DNA from: JAIVGV01 sp036389335
GTDB lineage: Bacteria > Acidobacteriota > Blastocatellia > Pyrinomonadales > Pyrinomonadaceae
NCBI GenBank assembly: GCA_036389335.1
Contig: DASVQC010000082.1
Coordinates: 1 to 64,000 of the forward strand
Reading direction: 5' to 3'
Length of the DNA stretch: 64,000 bases
Shown: positions 24,679 through 32,866 of the stretch, in pieces
Layout: each line of letters begins with the position of its first letter
Position numbering within the stretch: position 1 is the stretch's first letter
The notes under the pieces: generated by a model
Database searches by the model: none
The model's input: only the letters and a program-made list of their open reading frames with translations
Told to the model about the DNA's origin: nothing
Position numbers and translations under genes: made by a program

Positions 24679-25749
24679 ATGGACTCTCCCGACTCTTTCG
24701 CCAGAGGTGTTAACCCGGACTTGATCACACGCTACATGCACGCCCGCGAGCGGAGGCTCGCGACGCGCGACACGAACCGCGTGGTGCGCCCCTTCGAGTG
24801 GGGCGCGGAGTTCGTCGCCGAACACTTGAACGGCGACGACCCGCGCCGCGTCGTGCGCGACTACGCGCGCCGCGCCGTCGCGCACAGCGGGGAATTTTAC
24901 GCGCCGCCCGAGGTCACGGACTTCAAGCTCGACGCCGGAGAGCTGACGTGGACGAGTGCGGTTCACACCCCGACGCGCGAGAACAACACCGCGCGCGCGC
25001 GCTTCTTCCCCGAACTCACGCTCCGGGGCAGGCCCAACGACACGCGCCGGGCCGTCGTCATACTCCCCGAATGGAACGCGAAGCCCGCGAGCCACGTCGC
25101 GCTCTGCCGCGTCCTCAACCGCTTCGGCATCGCCGCGCTGCTCTTGACGCTGCCCTACCACACGGGGCGGCGACCGCCGGAGATGGAGCGCGCCGAGCAC
25201 CTCGTCTCGACGAACGTCGGGCGCACGCTCCAGTCGATGCGTCAGGCCGTGCTCGACACGCGCGCGGCCATCCGCTGGCTCAGCGGGCGCGGCTACGAGC
25301 GCGTCGGCATCATGGGCACGAGCATCGGCTCGTGCGTCGCGTTCCTCACCTTCGCGCACGAGCCGCTCTTGAAGACCGGCGTCTTCAACCACGTCTCCGG
25401 CTACGTCGCCGACGTGACGTGGCGCGGCATCTCGACGGCGCACGTGCGCGCGGGCGTGGCCGACGCCGTCACGCTCGAAGAGCTGCGCGAGGCTTGGCTC
25501 CCCGTCAGCCCGCAGGCCTACGCCGCCCGCCTCGCCGCGCTCCCGCCGCGCCCGATCCGCTTCATCTCCGCGCGCTACGACCTCACCTTCCCGCCCGACC
25601 TCTCGCGCGACTTCGCCGAGAGCGTCAGGCGGAGCGGCCACCCGCTCGACGTGGTCTGGATCCCCTCCGGCCACTACACCCTCGGCGAGGCCCCTTGGAA
25701 GCACCTCGACGGCTGGAAGATCACCACGTTTCTGCGCCGACACCTGTAG
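24679..25749 (+). CDS. Alpha/beta hydrolase family protein
   Basis: A 356-residue cytoplasmic hydrolase. The nucleophile elbow is GTSIGS with Ser215, the acid is Asp301 in SARYDLTFP, and the catalytic His332 is in IPSGHYTLGE, giving a complete triad in the usual order. The strand RRAVVILPEWNAKP precedes the oxyanion region. The first 115 residues form an N-terminal extension before the fold. There is no signal peptide. The substrate is unknown; esterase, lipase or peptidase activity are all possible. It stands alone after a strong terminator and before a short coiled-coil gene. Confidence 0.78.
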   Translation: MDSPDSFARGVNPDLITRYMHARERRLATRDTNRVVRPFEWGAEFVAEHLNGDDPRRVVRDYARRAVAHSGEFYAPPEVTDFKLDAGELTWTSAVHTPTRENNTARARFFPELTLRGRPNDTRRAVVILPEWNAKPASHVALCRVLNRFGIAALLLTLPYHTGRRPPEMERAEHLVSTNVGRTLQSMRQAVLDTRAAIRWLSGRGYERVGIMGTSIGSCVAFLTFAHEPLLKTGVFNHVSGYVADVTWRGISTAHVRAGVADAVTLEELREAWLPVSPQAYAARLAALPPRPIRFISARYDLTFPPDLSRDFAESVRRSGHPLDVVWIPSGHYTLGEAPWKHLDGWKITTFLRRHL

Positions 25750-25899
25750 ACCAATTTCCCAGACGAGAGGCGGGGGCAGGGACGAACTGCGCGGCGCGGG
25801 TTTTAGAGCAGTCAGGCGTCTCCGAGTTTTGTATCTTTCCATCATCCGTTATAGATTGAGAGCTATTGAAATCGCTTTAATCACCCGAGGACTTCGGCC

Positions 25900-26214
25900 A
25901 TGAGCGACGAGATGCGGAAGACGATGCAGTTTATTCTTGAGCAGCAGGCGCAGTTCGCGGTGAATCTACAGAAGACGGAAGAGCGTGTGACGCGCCTCGA
26001 AGAGCACATGGCAGACATGGCGCGGGCTCAAGCCAACATGGCGGGGGCTCACGCCGACATGGCGCGGGCTCAGGCTCACATGAGCGAAGTGGTGGCGGTG
26101 ATGGTCGATACGCACACCCGCACGGAAGAGAAGCTGGACGCCTTCATAGGGGTTTTAGAAAAATACATCAGCTCCGACAGGAACGGGCGCGCTCAGGAGA
26201 ACGGCGACGCCTAA
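25900..26214 (+). CDS. Small coiled-coil protein with 21-bp tandem repeats
   Basis: A 104-residue protein; the ATG is preceded by GAGGA. It begins MSDEMRKTMQFILEQQAQF and is predicted to be almost entirely helical. The middle has three heptapeptides (MARAQAN, MAGAHAD, MARAQAH) encoded by tandem 21-bp units at 26017-26079, so Met recurs every seven residues as in a coiled coil. The C-terminal part (TEEKLDAFIGVLEKYI) continues the helix. No enzyme motif, signal peptide or membrane segment is seen. Similar small proteins are common in Acidobacteria and Cyanobacteria-type genomes, but I did not identify a named family. Confidence 0.65.
   Translation: MSDEMRKTMQFILEQQAQFAVNLQKTEERVTRLEEHMADMARAQANMAGAHADMARAQAHMSEVVAVMVDTHTRTEEKLDAFIGVLEKYISSDRNGRAQENGDA
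26017..26079 (+). repeat. Three 21-bp tandem repeats within a coding region
   Basis: Units start at the ATG codons at 26017, 26038 and 26059 and share ATGGCGSGGGCTCASGCC. A diverged fourth start occurs at 26080. Each unit encodes one coiled-coil heptad, so copy-number change would lengthen or shorten the rod without a frameshift. Confidence 0.7.
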
Positions 26215-26316
26215 CATGTCGTTCAACCAGACCCGCGCGAGCGCCCCCCGGCATGACACCTACGCGCGCCGCTTCGACTTCGTGGCTCGGTCTTCCGCGA
26301 AAGGCACCGGGCGAAC

Positions 26317-26712
26317 ATGGAACCGAAACTGATCACAGACCCGCGACTCTCGGACGTGCTCGAAGAACTCGTGCGGCGCGAGCCGATCTTCCACCGCCCG
26401 GAGTTCGGGACGACGCGCGCCGACTTCGAGCGCATGACGGAGGAGACGTTCTGGGAGGTCGGCGCGTCGGGCCGCCGCTACAGCCGCGAGCGGGTGCTGG
26501 ACGAGTTGGAGAGGCGGCGCGCGAACCCGACCGCGGACGTGTGGCAGACGCGCGGCTTCCACTGCTCGGAGATCGCCCCGGACAACTACCTGCTCACCTA
26601 CACTTTGCTTCAGGGCTCGCAGCGCGTCACCCGCCGCTCGACGATCTGGCGACGGACGGCTGAGGGCTGGAAGATCGTCTTCCATCAGGGGACTATCGTG
26701 GAGGATCGCTGA
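26317..26712 (+). CDS. DUF4440/NTF2-like protein
   Basis: A 131-residue protein with the cone-shaped NTF2-like fold suggested by FHRPEFGTTRADFERMTEETFWEVGASG (residues about 24-52; quoted in part as FERMTEETFWEVGASG), then YSRERVLDELERR, and the closing strands NYLLTYTLLQ, RSTIWRRTAEGWKIVFHQGT. This is typical of DUF4440 proteins, which bind small ligands or act as small enzymes. No catalytic residues can be assigned. No signal peptide. It lies 102 bases after the coiled-coil gene and 61 bases before a small membrane protein gene, on the same strand. Confidence 0.75.
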   Translation: MEPKLITDPRLSDVLEELVRREPIFHRPEFGTTRADFERMTEETFWEVGASGRRYSRERVLDELERRRANPTADVWQTRGFHCSEIAPDNYLLTYTLLQGSQRVTRRSTIWRRTAEGWKIVFHQGTIVEDR

Positions 26713-26773
26713 GCTCGATTCCCGACCTTCGAGGCGGGCGCGCGCGTTCGCCGCGCGAGTCGCGGGGACTCCT

Positions 26774-27181
26774 ATGGATCGTCGACGTCTACAGGCGTGG
26801 CTGTTGAGGCTGGCGGGGGCGGTCGAGTTGCTCGCCTTCGCGGCGGTCGTGATGCCGCGCTCGTGGATGGAGGCGTCGCACGCGTGGCTCGGCTTGGGCG
26901 AGATGCCGCGCGGCGCGGTGCTGATGTTCATGATCCGGCAGGCGTCTTACGTCTACGGGATGCACGGCGTCTCCCTCTGGGTCTTGGCCTCGGACGTCGA
27001 GCGTTACCGCAAGCTCGTCATCCTGAACGCCGTCTCGTTCACGCTCGCCGCGCCCGTCTTCTTCCTGATCGATCACACCGCCGGGATGCCGCTCTACTGG
27101 ACTGTGTCGGACGCCTTGGGCTGCGGCTTCTTCGGCGCGGCGCTGCTCTGGCTCAACTTCGGCGGGCGCGGCGGCGATTAA
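26774..27181 (+). CDS. Small membrane protein of unknown function
   Basis: A 135-residue protein with about four membrane segments: AGAVELLAFAAVVM (about 14-27), a YVYGMHGVSLWVLAS segment (about 58-73), LVILNAVSFTLAAPVFFLI (about 81-99) and ALGCGFFGAALLWLNF (about 113-128). No catalytic motif is evident. The ATG is in a weakly marked context. It lies on the same strand as the genes before and after, and the next gene also encodes a small membrane protein. Confidence 0.65.
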   Translation: MDRRRLQAWLLRLAGAVELLAFAAVVMPRSWMEASHAWLGLGEMPRGAVLMFMIRQASYVYGMHGVSLWVLASDVERYRKLVILNAVSFTLAAPVFFLIDHTAGMPLYWTVSDALGCGFFGAALLWLNFGGRGGD

Positions 27182-27244
27182 ACGTCTCCGCCGCCGCCGC
27201 GTCGCCCGCCGCTCTCACACCTTTCCGTCTCGCGAGGTATCAGG

Positions 27245-27739
27245 ATGACGACATCAAGGCCCGGCACGCTCGCGCTCTTTCTGGCGATCATTCTGTGGGG
27301 GACGCTGCTCGGCGGCATCGCCTACTCGCACCTCGTCTACTTCCCCGTCTACCTCTCCGCGCTCCCCGCCTCGGCGGTCGTCGTCAACGGGACTTACGGT
27401 CTGGAAGAGAGCGTCTTCTGGAAGCTCATCCACCCGCTGCTCGTCGCCGCGCTCGCCGCCGCGCTCGCGCTCAACTGGCGGGCGAAGCGGCGGCGCAAGC
27501 TCGTCGCGCTCACCTTCGCTGTGTACGCGGTGGTGCTCGTCGTCTCCGCGCTCTTCTTCATCCCGGAGTTGGTGGCGTTCAAGCACAGCCCCGAATCGGG
27601 GCTGTCGCCCGCCGAATGGCTGGCGCGCGGGCGGCGCTGGCAGCACTTGAGCTGGGTGCGCGGGGCCGTCATGTACGCGGCTGAGCTGCCGCTGCTGGCC
27701 GCGCTGGCGGGGCGGGAGGGGGCGGGGGCGAAGACGTGA
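27245..27739 (+). CDS. Small membrane protein of unknown function
   Basis: A 164-residue protein with about four membrane segments: LALFLAIILWGTLLGGIAY (about 9-27), LIHPLLVAALAAALAL (about 61-76), LVALTFAVYAVVLVVSALFFI (about 86-106) and a C-terminal one (MYAAELPLLAALAG). The start is supported by GAGG nine bases upstream. The HPLL segment and the four-helix plan recall DUF1772-type membrane proteins, but the match is not strong. It ends 60 bases before the convergent PilZ gene. Confidence 0.6.
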   Translation: MTTSRPGTLALFLAIILWGTLLGGIAYSHLVYFPVYLSALPASAVVVNGTYGLEESVFWKLIHPLLVAALAAALALNWRAKRRRKLVALTFAVYAVVLVVSALFFIPELVAFKHSPESGLSPAEWLARGRRWQHLSWVRGAVMYAAELPLLAALAGREGAGAKT

Positions 27740-27800
27740 GCGGCGGGCGGCGTTTGAAATAGCCGACCGACCGGCGACCCCCTGACGGAGAGTCGGCGCG

Positions 27801-28133
27801 TCAGATCGTGCCGAGGCGTTTCAACTCCTGCTGCTCCTCGTCGGTTAAAAAGGTGTAGCTCACGCTGAAGCCCGTGCGCGGATCGACGGAGACGACTTCG
27901 CCGCGCAGCGAGAGCCACCCGCCGTCGGGCTTTTTGATCGAGAAGACGATCAGCTCGCCCAGCTCCGCCGCGCCCTGCGTGTCGATGAAGCAGCCGCCCA
28001 TCGAGATGTCGGAGACGCGTGCCTCGTGCCTGCCCGTCATCCCCTCCCACCGCGCTTCGAGCGAGACGCGCGCGCGCTCGTCCTCCCTGCGCTCCCGTCC
28101 GTTGTTGTCGTTTCCTGTTCCTATAATCCCCAT
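27801..28133 (-). CDS. PilZ domain protein
   Basis: A 110-residue cytoplasmic protein consisting of one PilZ domain, a cyclic-di-GMP-binding fold. Both ligand motifs are complete: RRxxxR (Arg15, Arg16, Arg20 in RERREDERAR) and DxSxxG (Asp42, Ser44, Gly47 in SDISMGG). It should therefore bind c-di-GMP. The ATG lies four bases past the stop codon of ftcD, so the two genes are very likely co-transcribed. What it regulates is unknown; no motility or cellulose gene is in the window. Confidence 0.85.
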   Translation of the reverse strand: MGIIGTGNDNNGRERREDERARVSLEARWEGMTGRHEARVSDISMGGCFIDTQGAAELGELIVFSIKKPDGGWLSLRGEVVSVDPRTGFSVSYTFLTDEEQQELKRLGTI

Positions 28134-28137
28134 CGTT

Positions 28138-29865
28138 TTACCCTAACGACTCCGTCAACATCTCCTCGACGCGCGCGGCGATCTCACGCGCCCTCTCAAG
28201 CAGATCGTCGGCGCGCGCGCGGTGTTCGGCGGCGAACTCCTCGTCGCCCACCTCCGCGACGTTCACCAGCACGTTGTAGCGCGCGCCGACCACGGACGCG
28301 AGCGCGAGCTGCGCGCCGACGCCCGCGTCCGAGAGCCACGCCGGATCGCCAAGCTCCGAGAGCGTCTCAAGAATCTCCCCGACGCGCACGGCGTCGCGCG
28401 CCACTTCCAGCGGCACGTTCGCCGCGCCCTTGAGCGCCGACTCGACGGCGACCTCGCGCGCCCCGCGCTCCTCCTCGCTCCCGCGCGGCATCCTGCGCGC
28501 CGCGAGCACTTCGGCGAACGCCGCCTCGTCCTCGTCCGCCGCGTCTGCGAGGCGCGCGCGCAGCTCGCCCAACTCCTGCAAAGCCTCGCGCGCCTCGCGG
28601 CTCGCGTCCTCCTGCCCCGCCTTGCGCTCGACCAGACGCGCGACCATCTCGCCTAGCGCCGCGCCGAGCGCCGCCGCCCGCGCCGCCGCCGCGCCGCCGC
28701 CCGCCACGTCGCCGACCAGCTCGTTCGACGAAGAAGACGCGGGGACGCGTGGACGCTGGGACGCGGACACCGAAGCAGCCTGTACGGCTTCACCCGATAT
28801 CGCCGACGCGAAGCCGACGCCCGTCGCGCCCGACGCGCCCGCGTCTCTTGTCGCCGGGCCGCCGCGTCTGTCAGCCTCCGCGCCCTCTTCCACCGCGTCG
28901 CCGCGTCGCCCCGCCCCCGCGTCTTGTTCCGCCGCCCGCGCCGCCGCGTCGCGCTTCAGCGCGAGCGCGGCGGCGATGCGATTTTCGAGGACGAGTTCGG
29001 GCGAGAAGTTTTCGACGCGCAGGAAATAGTCGGCGGCGCGGTCGAGCGCGGCCTGCGGGACGAGCCCGACGATCTCGCTGCCCGCGACCGAGACGCCCCA
29101 GCGCGCCGCCTCCCGCCGCACCGCCTCGAAGGCGTGATGCAGCGTGGTGCGCTCGAAGCGCACGAGGTTCATCGAGACCTGCGTGAGCCCGCGTTCGGGC
29201 AGCGCGAAGCCGAGCGCCTTCAGGTAGCGCAACCCGCCGTCGCGGCCTCGCACCGCACGTGCGACGCGCCGCGCGATCTGCTGATCGCTCGTGTTCAGGT
29301 TCACGTTGTACGCGATGAGGAACGAGCGCGCGCCGACGACGGTCGCGCCCGCAGACTCGTGCACGCGCGCCTCGCCGACGTCCGGCGCGCGCTCGGGCAT
29401 CTTGCCGATCTCTTCGCGCAACTGCTCGAAGCCTTTGCGCCGCACGTCCTCAAGGTTCACGCGGTCGGGCTTGCGCGCCGCGCTCTCGTAGAAGTAGACG
29501 GGGACTTTCAGCTCGTCCCACAGCCGCCCGCCCGCCTCGTGCGCGAGCCCGATGCAGTCTTCCAGAGTCACGCCGCGCACGGGCACGAAGGGCAGCACGT
29601 CGAGCGCGCCGACGCGCGGGTGCTGCCCCGTATGCTGTCTCAGATCAATCGACTCGACCGCCACACGCGCGACGCGCAGCGCCGCCTCGACCACCGCGCG
29701 CGGCTCGCCGACGAACGTGATGACCGAGCGGTTGTGATCGGCGTCGACGTGCGTGCCGAGCACGGCGACGCCCGCGACGGAATCGACCGCCGCGACGAGG
29801 CGCGCGATCACGTCAGCGCGGCGGCCCTCGCTGAAGTTCGGCACGCACTCGACGATTCTTTCCAC
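28138..29865 (-). CDS. ftcD: Bifunctional glutamate formimidoyltransferase/formimidoyl-THF cyclodeaminase
   Basis: A 575-residue enzyme of histidine degradation that transfers the formimino group of formiminoglutamate to tetrahydrofolate and then releases ammonia. A GTG start at 29865 was chosen: it gives the family N-terminus VERIVECVPNFSEG and follows GGAGAG. The frame runs open 36 codons further, but into a palindromic repeat. Residues 1-297 are the transferase (catalytic His82 in QHPRVGALDV). Residues 298-382 form an Ala/Gly/Arg/Asp-rich low-complexity linker. Residues 383-575 are the cyclodeaminase (VGDVAGGGAAAARAAALGAA, then GARYNVLVNV). No other hut gene is adjacent. A PilZ gene follows after four bases. 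Confidence 0.88.
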   Translation of the reverse strand: MERIVECVPNFSEGRRADVIARLVAAVDSVAGVAVLGTHVDADHNRSVITFVGEPRAVVEAALRVARVAVESIDLRQHTGQHPRVGALDVLPFVPVRGVTLEDCIGLAHEAGGRLWDELKVPVYFYESAARKPDRVNLEDVRRKGFEQLREEIGKMPERAPDVGEARVHESAGATVVGARSFLIAYNVNLNTSDQQIARRVARAVRGRDGGLRYLKALGFALPERGLTQVSMNLVRFERTTLHHAFEAVRREAARWGVSVAGSEIVGLVPQAALDRAADYFLRVENFSPELVLENRIAAALALKRDAAARAAEQDAGAGRRGDAVEEGAEADRRGGPATRDAGASGATGVGFASAISGEAVQAASVSASQRPRVPASSSSNELVGDVAGGGAAAARAAALGAALGEMVARLVERKAGQEDASREAREALQELGELRARLADAADEDEAAFAEVLAARRMPRGSEEERGAREVAVESALKGAANVPLEVARDAVRVGEILETLSELGDPAWLSDAGVGAQLALASVVGARYNVLVNVAEVGDEEFAAEHRARADDLLERAREIAARVEEMLTESLG

Positions 29866-29908
29866 GCGACTCTCCGCCGTCGTCCGGCGATGGCCTGATT
29901 CGATTTCT

Positions 29909-30006
29909 ACTCCGTGCGCCCTCCGTGTCCTCCGTGACTCTGTGGTGAGGTAAGGATCGTAAGCACTCGCCACAGAGACACGGAGAACACGGAGGGCGCA
30001 CGGAGG
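29909..30006. repeat. Dispersed palindrome, CTCTGTG/CACAGAG family
   Basis: Arms at 29909-29950 (CTACTCCGTGCGCCCTCCGT...) and 29966-30006 (CACAGAGACACGGAGAACAC...) are nearly complementary. The following AAGCTGAAACCGGGACAG matches the flank of the copy at 2291-2388. It separates ftcD from the MocR-type gene upstream. Confidence 0.7.
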
Positions 30007-30040
30007 AAAGCTGAAACCGGGACAGTACTGATCGTTTTGC

Positions 30041-31522
30041 TCACACGACCGGCACGTTCATCTGCCCGCGCCCGGACGCCTTCGACGCCACCGCGGCGAG
30101 CGCGCGCTGCAAGCGCGCGACGCCCTCCTCGATCTTTTCGGCGGGCGCGGAAGAGAAGCAGAGGCGTATCTCGTCCCGGCCAGCCGCGTCCGGGTAGAAC
30201 ATCTCGCCGGGCGCGAAGGCCACGCCCTCCGCGACGGCGGCTTCGAGGACGGCGCGCGCGTCCGACCCGCGCGGCAGCCGGCACCAGAAGTGGAGCCCGC
30301 CGCGCGGCTGGTTGTAGGTGAGCCCGTGCGGGCGCGCGTGGCGGTCGAGCGCGCGGCGCATCAGGTCGCGCTTGCGCGCGTGCTCGCGGCGCAGCGCGTC
30401 CATGTGCGTGTCGTAGCGGCCGCTCGTCAAAAAGTCCGCGATGACGAACTGCCCGAGCCCTTCGGTGAACAGGTTCTCGTGCTGCTTGATGAGGGCGAGC
30501 TGATCGACGATGTACTCCGAGGCGGCGAGCCAGCCGAGCCGCAACCCCGGCGCGAGCGTCTTCGAGAACGTGCCGAGGTGGATGACGATGTTGTGCGCGT
30601 CGAGGTGGTAGAGCGGCGGCGGCGGGGGCGTCGCGTCCAGATAAGTCTCGCTCCACGGGTCGTCTTCGACGACGGGCGTGTGGTAGCGCGCGGCGAGCTT
30701 CAGCAAGTCCTGCCGCTCCCTCAAGCTCATCACGCGCCCCGTCGGGTTCTGGAAAGTCGGATCGGTGTAGATCAGCTTCGGGCGGTAGCGCACGAGCAGG
30801 TCTTCCAGCTCGTCCAAACTCGCTCGCGCCGTGTCCCACCCGACGAGGTTCGCGCCCGCCGCGCGGAAGGTCTGGATCGCGCCGACGTAGCCCGGCCTGT
30901 CGACGACCACGTAGTCGCCCGCGTCGATCAAACAGCGCGCGATGAGATCGATCCCCTGCTGCGAGCCCGAAAGCATGAGGACGCGCTCCGCCTTCGTCTT
31001 AAATCGTTCGGCAATCGCGCGGCGCAGGCGCGGCTGGCCCTCGGTCGGCGCGATGCCGAGCGCGGCGGGGGCGTGGCGGCGCAGCGCGTGCTCGGTGAAG
31101 CGCAGGTAGTCTTCGACGGGGAAGCACTCGAAGGCGGGCGCGCCCGCGGCGAACGAGATGACGCCGGGGCCGAGGCCGCTCGACATCAGGTGGCGCAAGC
31201 CTTGGCTGTAGCCGAAGTAGGCGACCGACGCCGAGACCTTGCCGCGCCACGCGAACGGCGCGTCAGCCGCCTCCGGCGTCGCGCAGACGAACGTGCCGCG
31301 CCCGACGTGGCTGCGCACGAGCCCGCGCGCTTCGAGTTCTCTGTACGCGCCCGCCACGGTCGTGCGGCTCAGGCCGAGCCGCGTCGCCAGCTCGCGCTCC
31401 GACGGCAGCCGCTCGCCCGCTTCAAGCTCGCCCGCGCGCACCGCGTCTTCGAGGGCGGCGAGCAGTTGCAGGTAGAGCGGCCCGGAGCCGTCGCGCTTGA
31501 GATTTAGTTTCGTAAAGTCCAT
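30041..31522 (-). CDS. MocR/PdxR-type regulator: GntR helix-turn-helix fused to aminotransferase fold
   Basis: A 493-residue protein. Residues 1-80 form a GntR-type winged helix (PLYLQLLAALEDAVRAGEL, LPSERELATRLGLSRTTV, GLVRSHVGRGTFV). Residues about 110-490 form a fold type I PLP-dependent aminotransferase domain, with the PLP lysine Lys321 in HLGTFSKTLAPGLRLGW. MocR-type proteins bind DNA and sense PLP or its aldimines. The ATG at 31522 was chosen over a GTG two codons upstream because GGAG lies eight bases before it. It diverges from the Cys/Met PLP enzyme at 31660 with a 137-base gap, so that gene is a likely target. Pure aminotransferase function is less likely given the intact winged helix. 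Confidence 0.85.
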   Translation of the reverse strand: MDFTKLNLKRDGSGPLYLQLLAALEDAVRAGELEAGERLPSERELATRLGLSRTTVAGAYRELEARGLVRSHVGRGTFVCATPEAADAPFAWRGKVSASVAYFGYSQGLRHLMSSGLGPGVISFAAGAPAFECFPVEDYLRFTEHALRRHAPAALGIAPTEGQPRLRRAIAERFKTKAERVLMLSGSQQGIDLIARCLIDAGDYVVVDRPGYVGAIQTFRAAGANLVGWDTARASLDELEDLLVRYRPKLIYTDPTFQNPTGRVMSLRERQDLLKLAARYHTPVVEDDPWSETYLDATPPPPPLYHLDAHNIVIHLGTFSKTLAPGLRLGWLAASEYIVDQLALIKQHENLFTEGLGQFVIADFLTSGRYDTHMDALRREHARKRDLMRRALDRHARPHGLTYNQPRGGLHFWCRLPRGSDARAVLEAAVAEGVAFAPGEMFYPDAAGRDEIRLCFSSAPAEKIEEGVARLQRALAAVASKASGRGQMNVPVV

Positions 31523-31659
31523 CTTCACGGCTCCGGAAGCCGCGGCGCGGAAGTGCCACCGGCGAATTGGCTCTTTCCGAGGCGGCGTCGAGGCAAGTAT
31601 AACAGTTCGCGCCGCCGCGTAGCTCGGCGAAGTGCGGGGCGGAAGAAAGGAACAGAACC
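31523..31659. promoter_or_regulatory. Divergent promoter region between MocR-type and Cys/Met enzyme genes
   Basis: The 137-base intergenic region between the divergent starts contains AAGTATAACAG at about 31593-31603, which includes a -10-like TATAAC on the plus strand. MocR regulators commonly act on divergent promoters. No clear repeat pair was found by eye. Confidence 0.4.
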
Positions 31660-32856
31660 ATGAGCGACGAGAAGAGGGGCGACGAAGAGTGGGAGGGCTT
31701 GCAGACGCGGCTCGCGCACGACGACCGCGGCCTGAACGCGACGCACGCGGTCGCGCCGCCCATCTGGCAGACCTCGACCTTCAGCGCCGACTCGCCCGAA
31801 CACTTCGTCGGGCTGGCGACCTCCACACACCCGGCGGAGTTCTACACGCGCTACGGCAACCCGACGCACGCGCAGGTCGAGCGGCTCGCGGCTTCGCTCG
31901 AAGGCGGCGAGGCGGCCTTCGTCACCGGCTCGGGCATGGGCGCGATCTTCGCCGCCGTGATGTCGCTTCTGGAGAAGGGCGATCACGTCGTCGCGCAGCG
32001 AAGCCTCTACGGCAACACCTATTCCCTGTTCGAAAACCTGCTGCCGCGCTGGGGCATGGGGTGCACCTTCGTCGATAACACCGACCCGGAGAACTTCGCG
32101 CGCGCCGTCCAGCCGAACACGAAACTCGTCTACACCGAGACGCCGACGAACCCGCTGATGACGCTGACAGACCTGCGCGCGGTCGCCGAAGCGGCGCGCG
32201 CGCGCAATGTGGTGACGGTGTGCGACAACACCTTCGCCACGCCCGTCAACCAGCGACCGATTGAGGCGGGGATCGACGTCGTCGTCCACAGCGCGACGAA
32301 GTACATCGGCGGGCACCACGACGTGACCGCCGGGCTCGTCGTCGGGTCGAGCGATTTCGTCGGGCGCGCGTGGAGGTTCGGGATCGTGGCGGGCGCGTCC
32401 TTGAGCCCGTTCGACTCGTGGCTGCTGCTGCGCGGGCTGCGCACGCTGGGCCTGCGCGTCGAGCGGCACAACCGGAACGCGCTCGCGCTCGCGCGTTTCC
32501 TCGAAGGCCACGCGAAGGTCGAGCGCGTCTATTACCCCGGCCTTGAATCGCACCCGCAGCACGCGCTCGCGCGCCGCCAGATGAGCGGCTTCACGGGCGT
32601 GCTGAGCGTCGAGCTGCGCGGCGGCTACGAGGCGGCGGAGCGTTTCATCTCGTCGCTCAAGCTCGGCGTCTACGCGGCGAGCCTCGGCGGCTACGAGACG
32701 CTGCTCGTCCACCCCGCCGCGATGTGGGCGAAGTCCCTGACCGATGAGCAGCGGCGGGCGATGGGCGTCGGCGACAGCCTCGTCCGCGTCTCCGTCGGCA
32801 TAGAGGACGAGGCCGACTTGATCAAAGACTTCGGTCGCGCGCTCGACAGTTTATGA
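31660..32856 (+). CDS. Trans-sulfuration PLP enzyme (cystathionine gamma-synthase/lyase family)
   Basis: A 398-residue enzyme of the Cys/Met metabolism PLP family; the ATG follows AAGGA. PLP-binding Lys214 is in SATKYIGGH; the Arg/Tyr site RYGNPTH and Asp189 in VCDNTFATP are conserved. Possible activities are cystathionine gamma-synthase, gamma-lyase, O-acylhomoserine sulfhydrylase or methionine gamma-lyase. The position of the key cysteine of bacterial methionine gamma-lyases is Asn119 here (LYGNTYSLF), which argues against that activity. It diverges from a MocR-type gene that may regulate it. The exact reaction cannot be set from sequence. Confidence 0.82.
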   Translation: MSDEKRGDEEWEGLQTRLAHDDRGLNATHAVAPPIWQTSTFSADSPEHFVGLATSTHPAEFYTRYGNPTHAQVERLAASLEGGEAAFVTGSGMGAIFAAVMSLLEKGDHVVAQRSLYGNTYSLFENLLPRWGMGCTFVDNTDPENFARAVQPNTKLVYTETPTNPLMTLTDLRAVAEAARARNVVTVCDNTFATPVNQRPIEAGIDVVVHSATKYIGGHHDVTAGLVVGSSDFVGRAWRFGIVAGASLSPFDSWLLLRGLRTLGLRVERHNRNALALARFLEGHAKVERVYYPGLESHPQHALARRQMSGFTGVLSVELRGGYEAAERFISSLKLGVYAASLGGYETLLVHPAAMWAKSLTDEQRRAMGVGDSLVRVSVGIEDEADLIKDFGRALDSL

Positions 32857-32866
32857 AACTATCTTC

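Noticed and set aside
26017..26079. CRISPR-like array
   Set aside because: The 21-bp units are contiguous and codon-phased within a coding region, with no spacers. The heptamer array at 44930 also lacks spacers. No CRISPR array or cas gene was seen.
29866..29973. Upstream 36-codon extension of ftcD
   Set aside because: It runs through a CTCTGTG-type palindrome. The family N-terminus VECVPNFSEG follows the GTG at 29865, which has a ribosome-binding site.
31660..32856. Methionine gamma-lyase assignment feeding methanethiol to MddA
   Set aside because: The residue equivalent to the key cysteine is Asn119. The family allows several other reactions, so I kept a family-level call.
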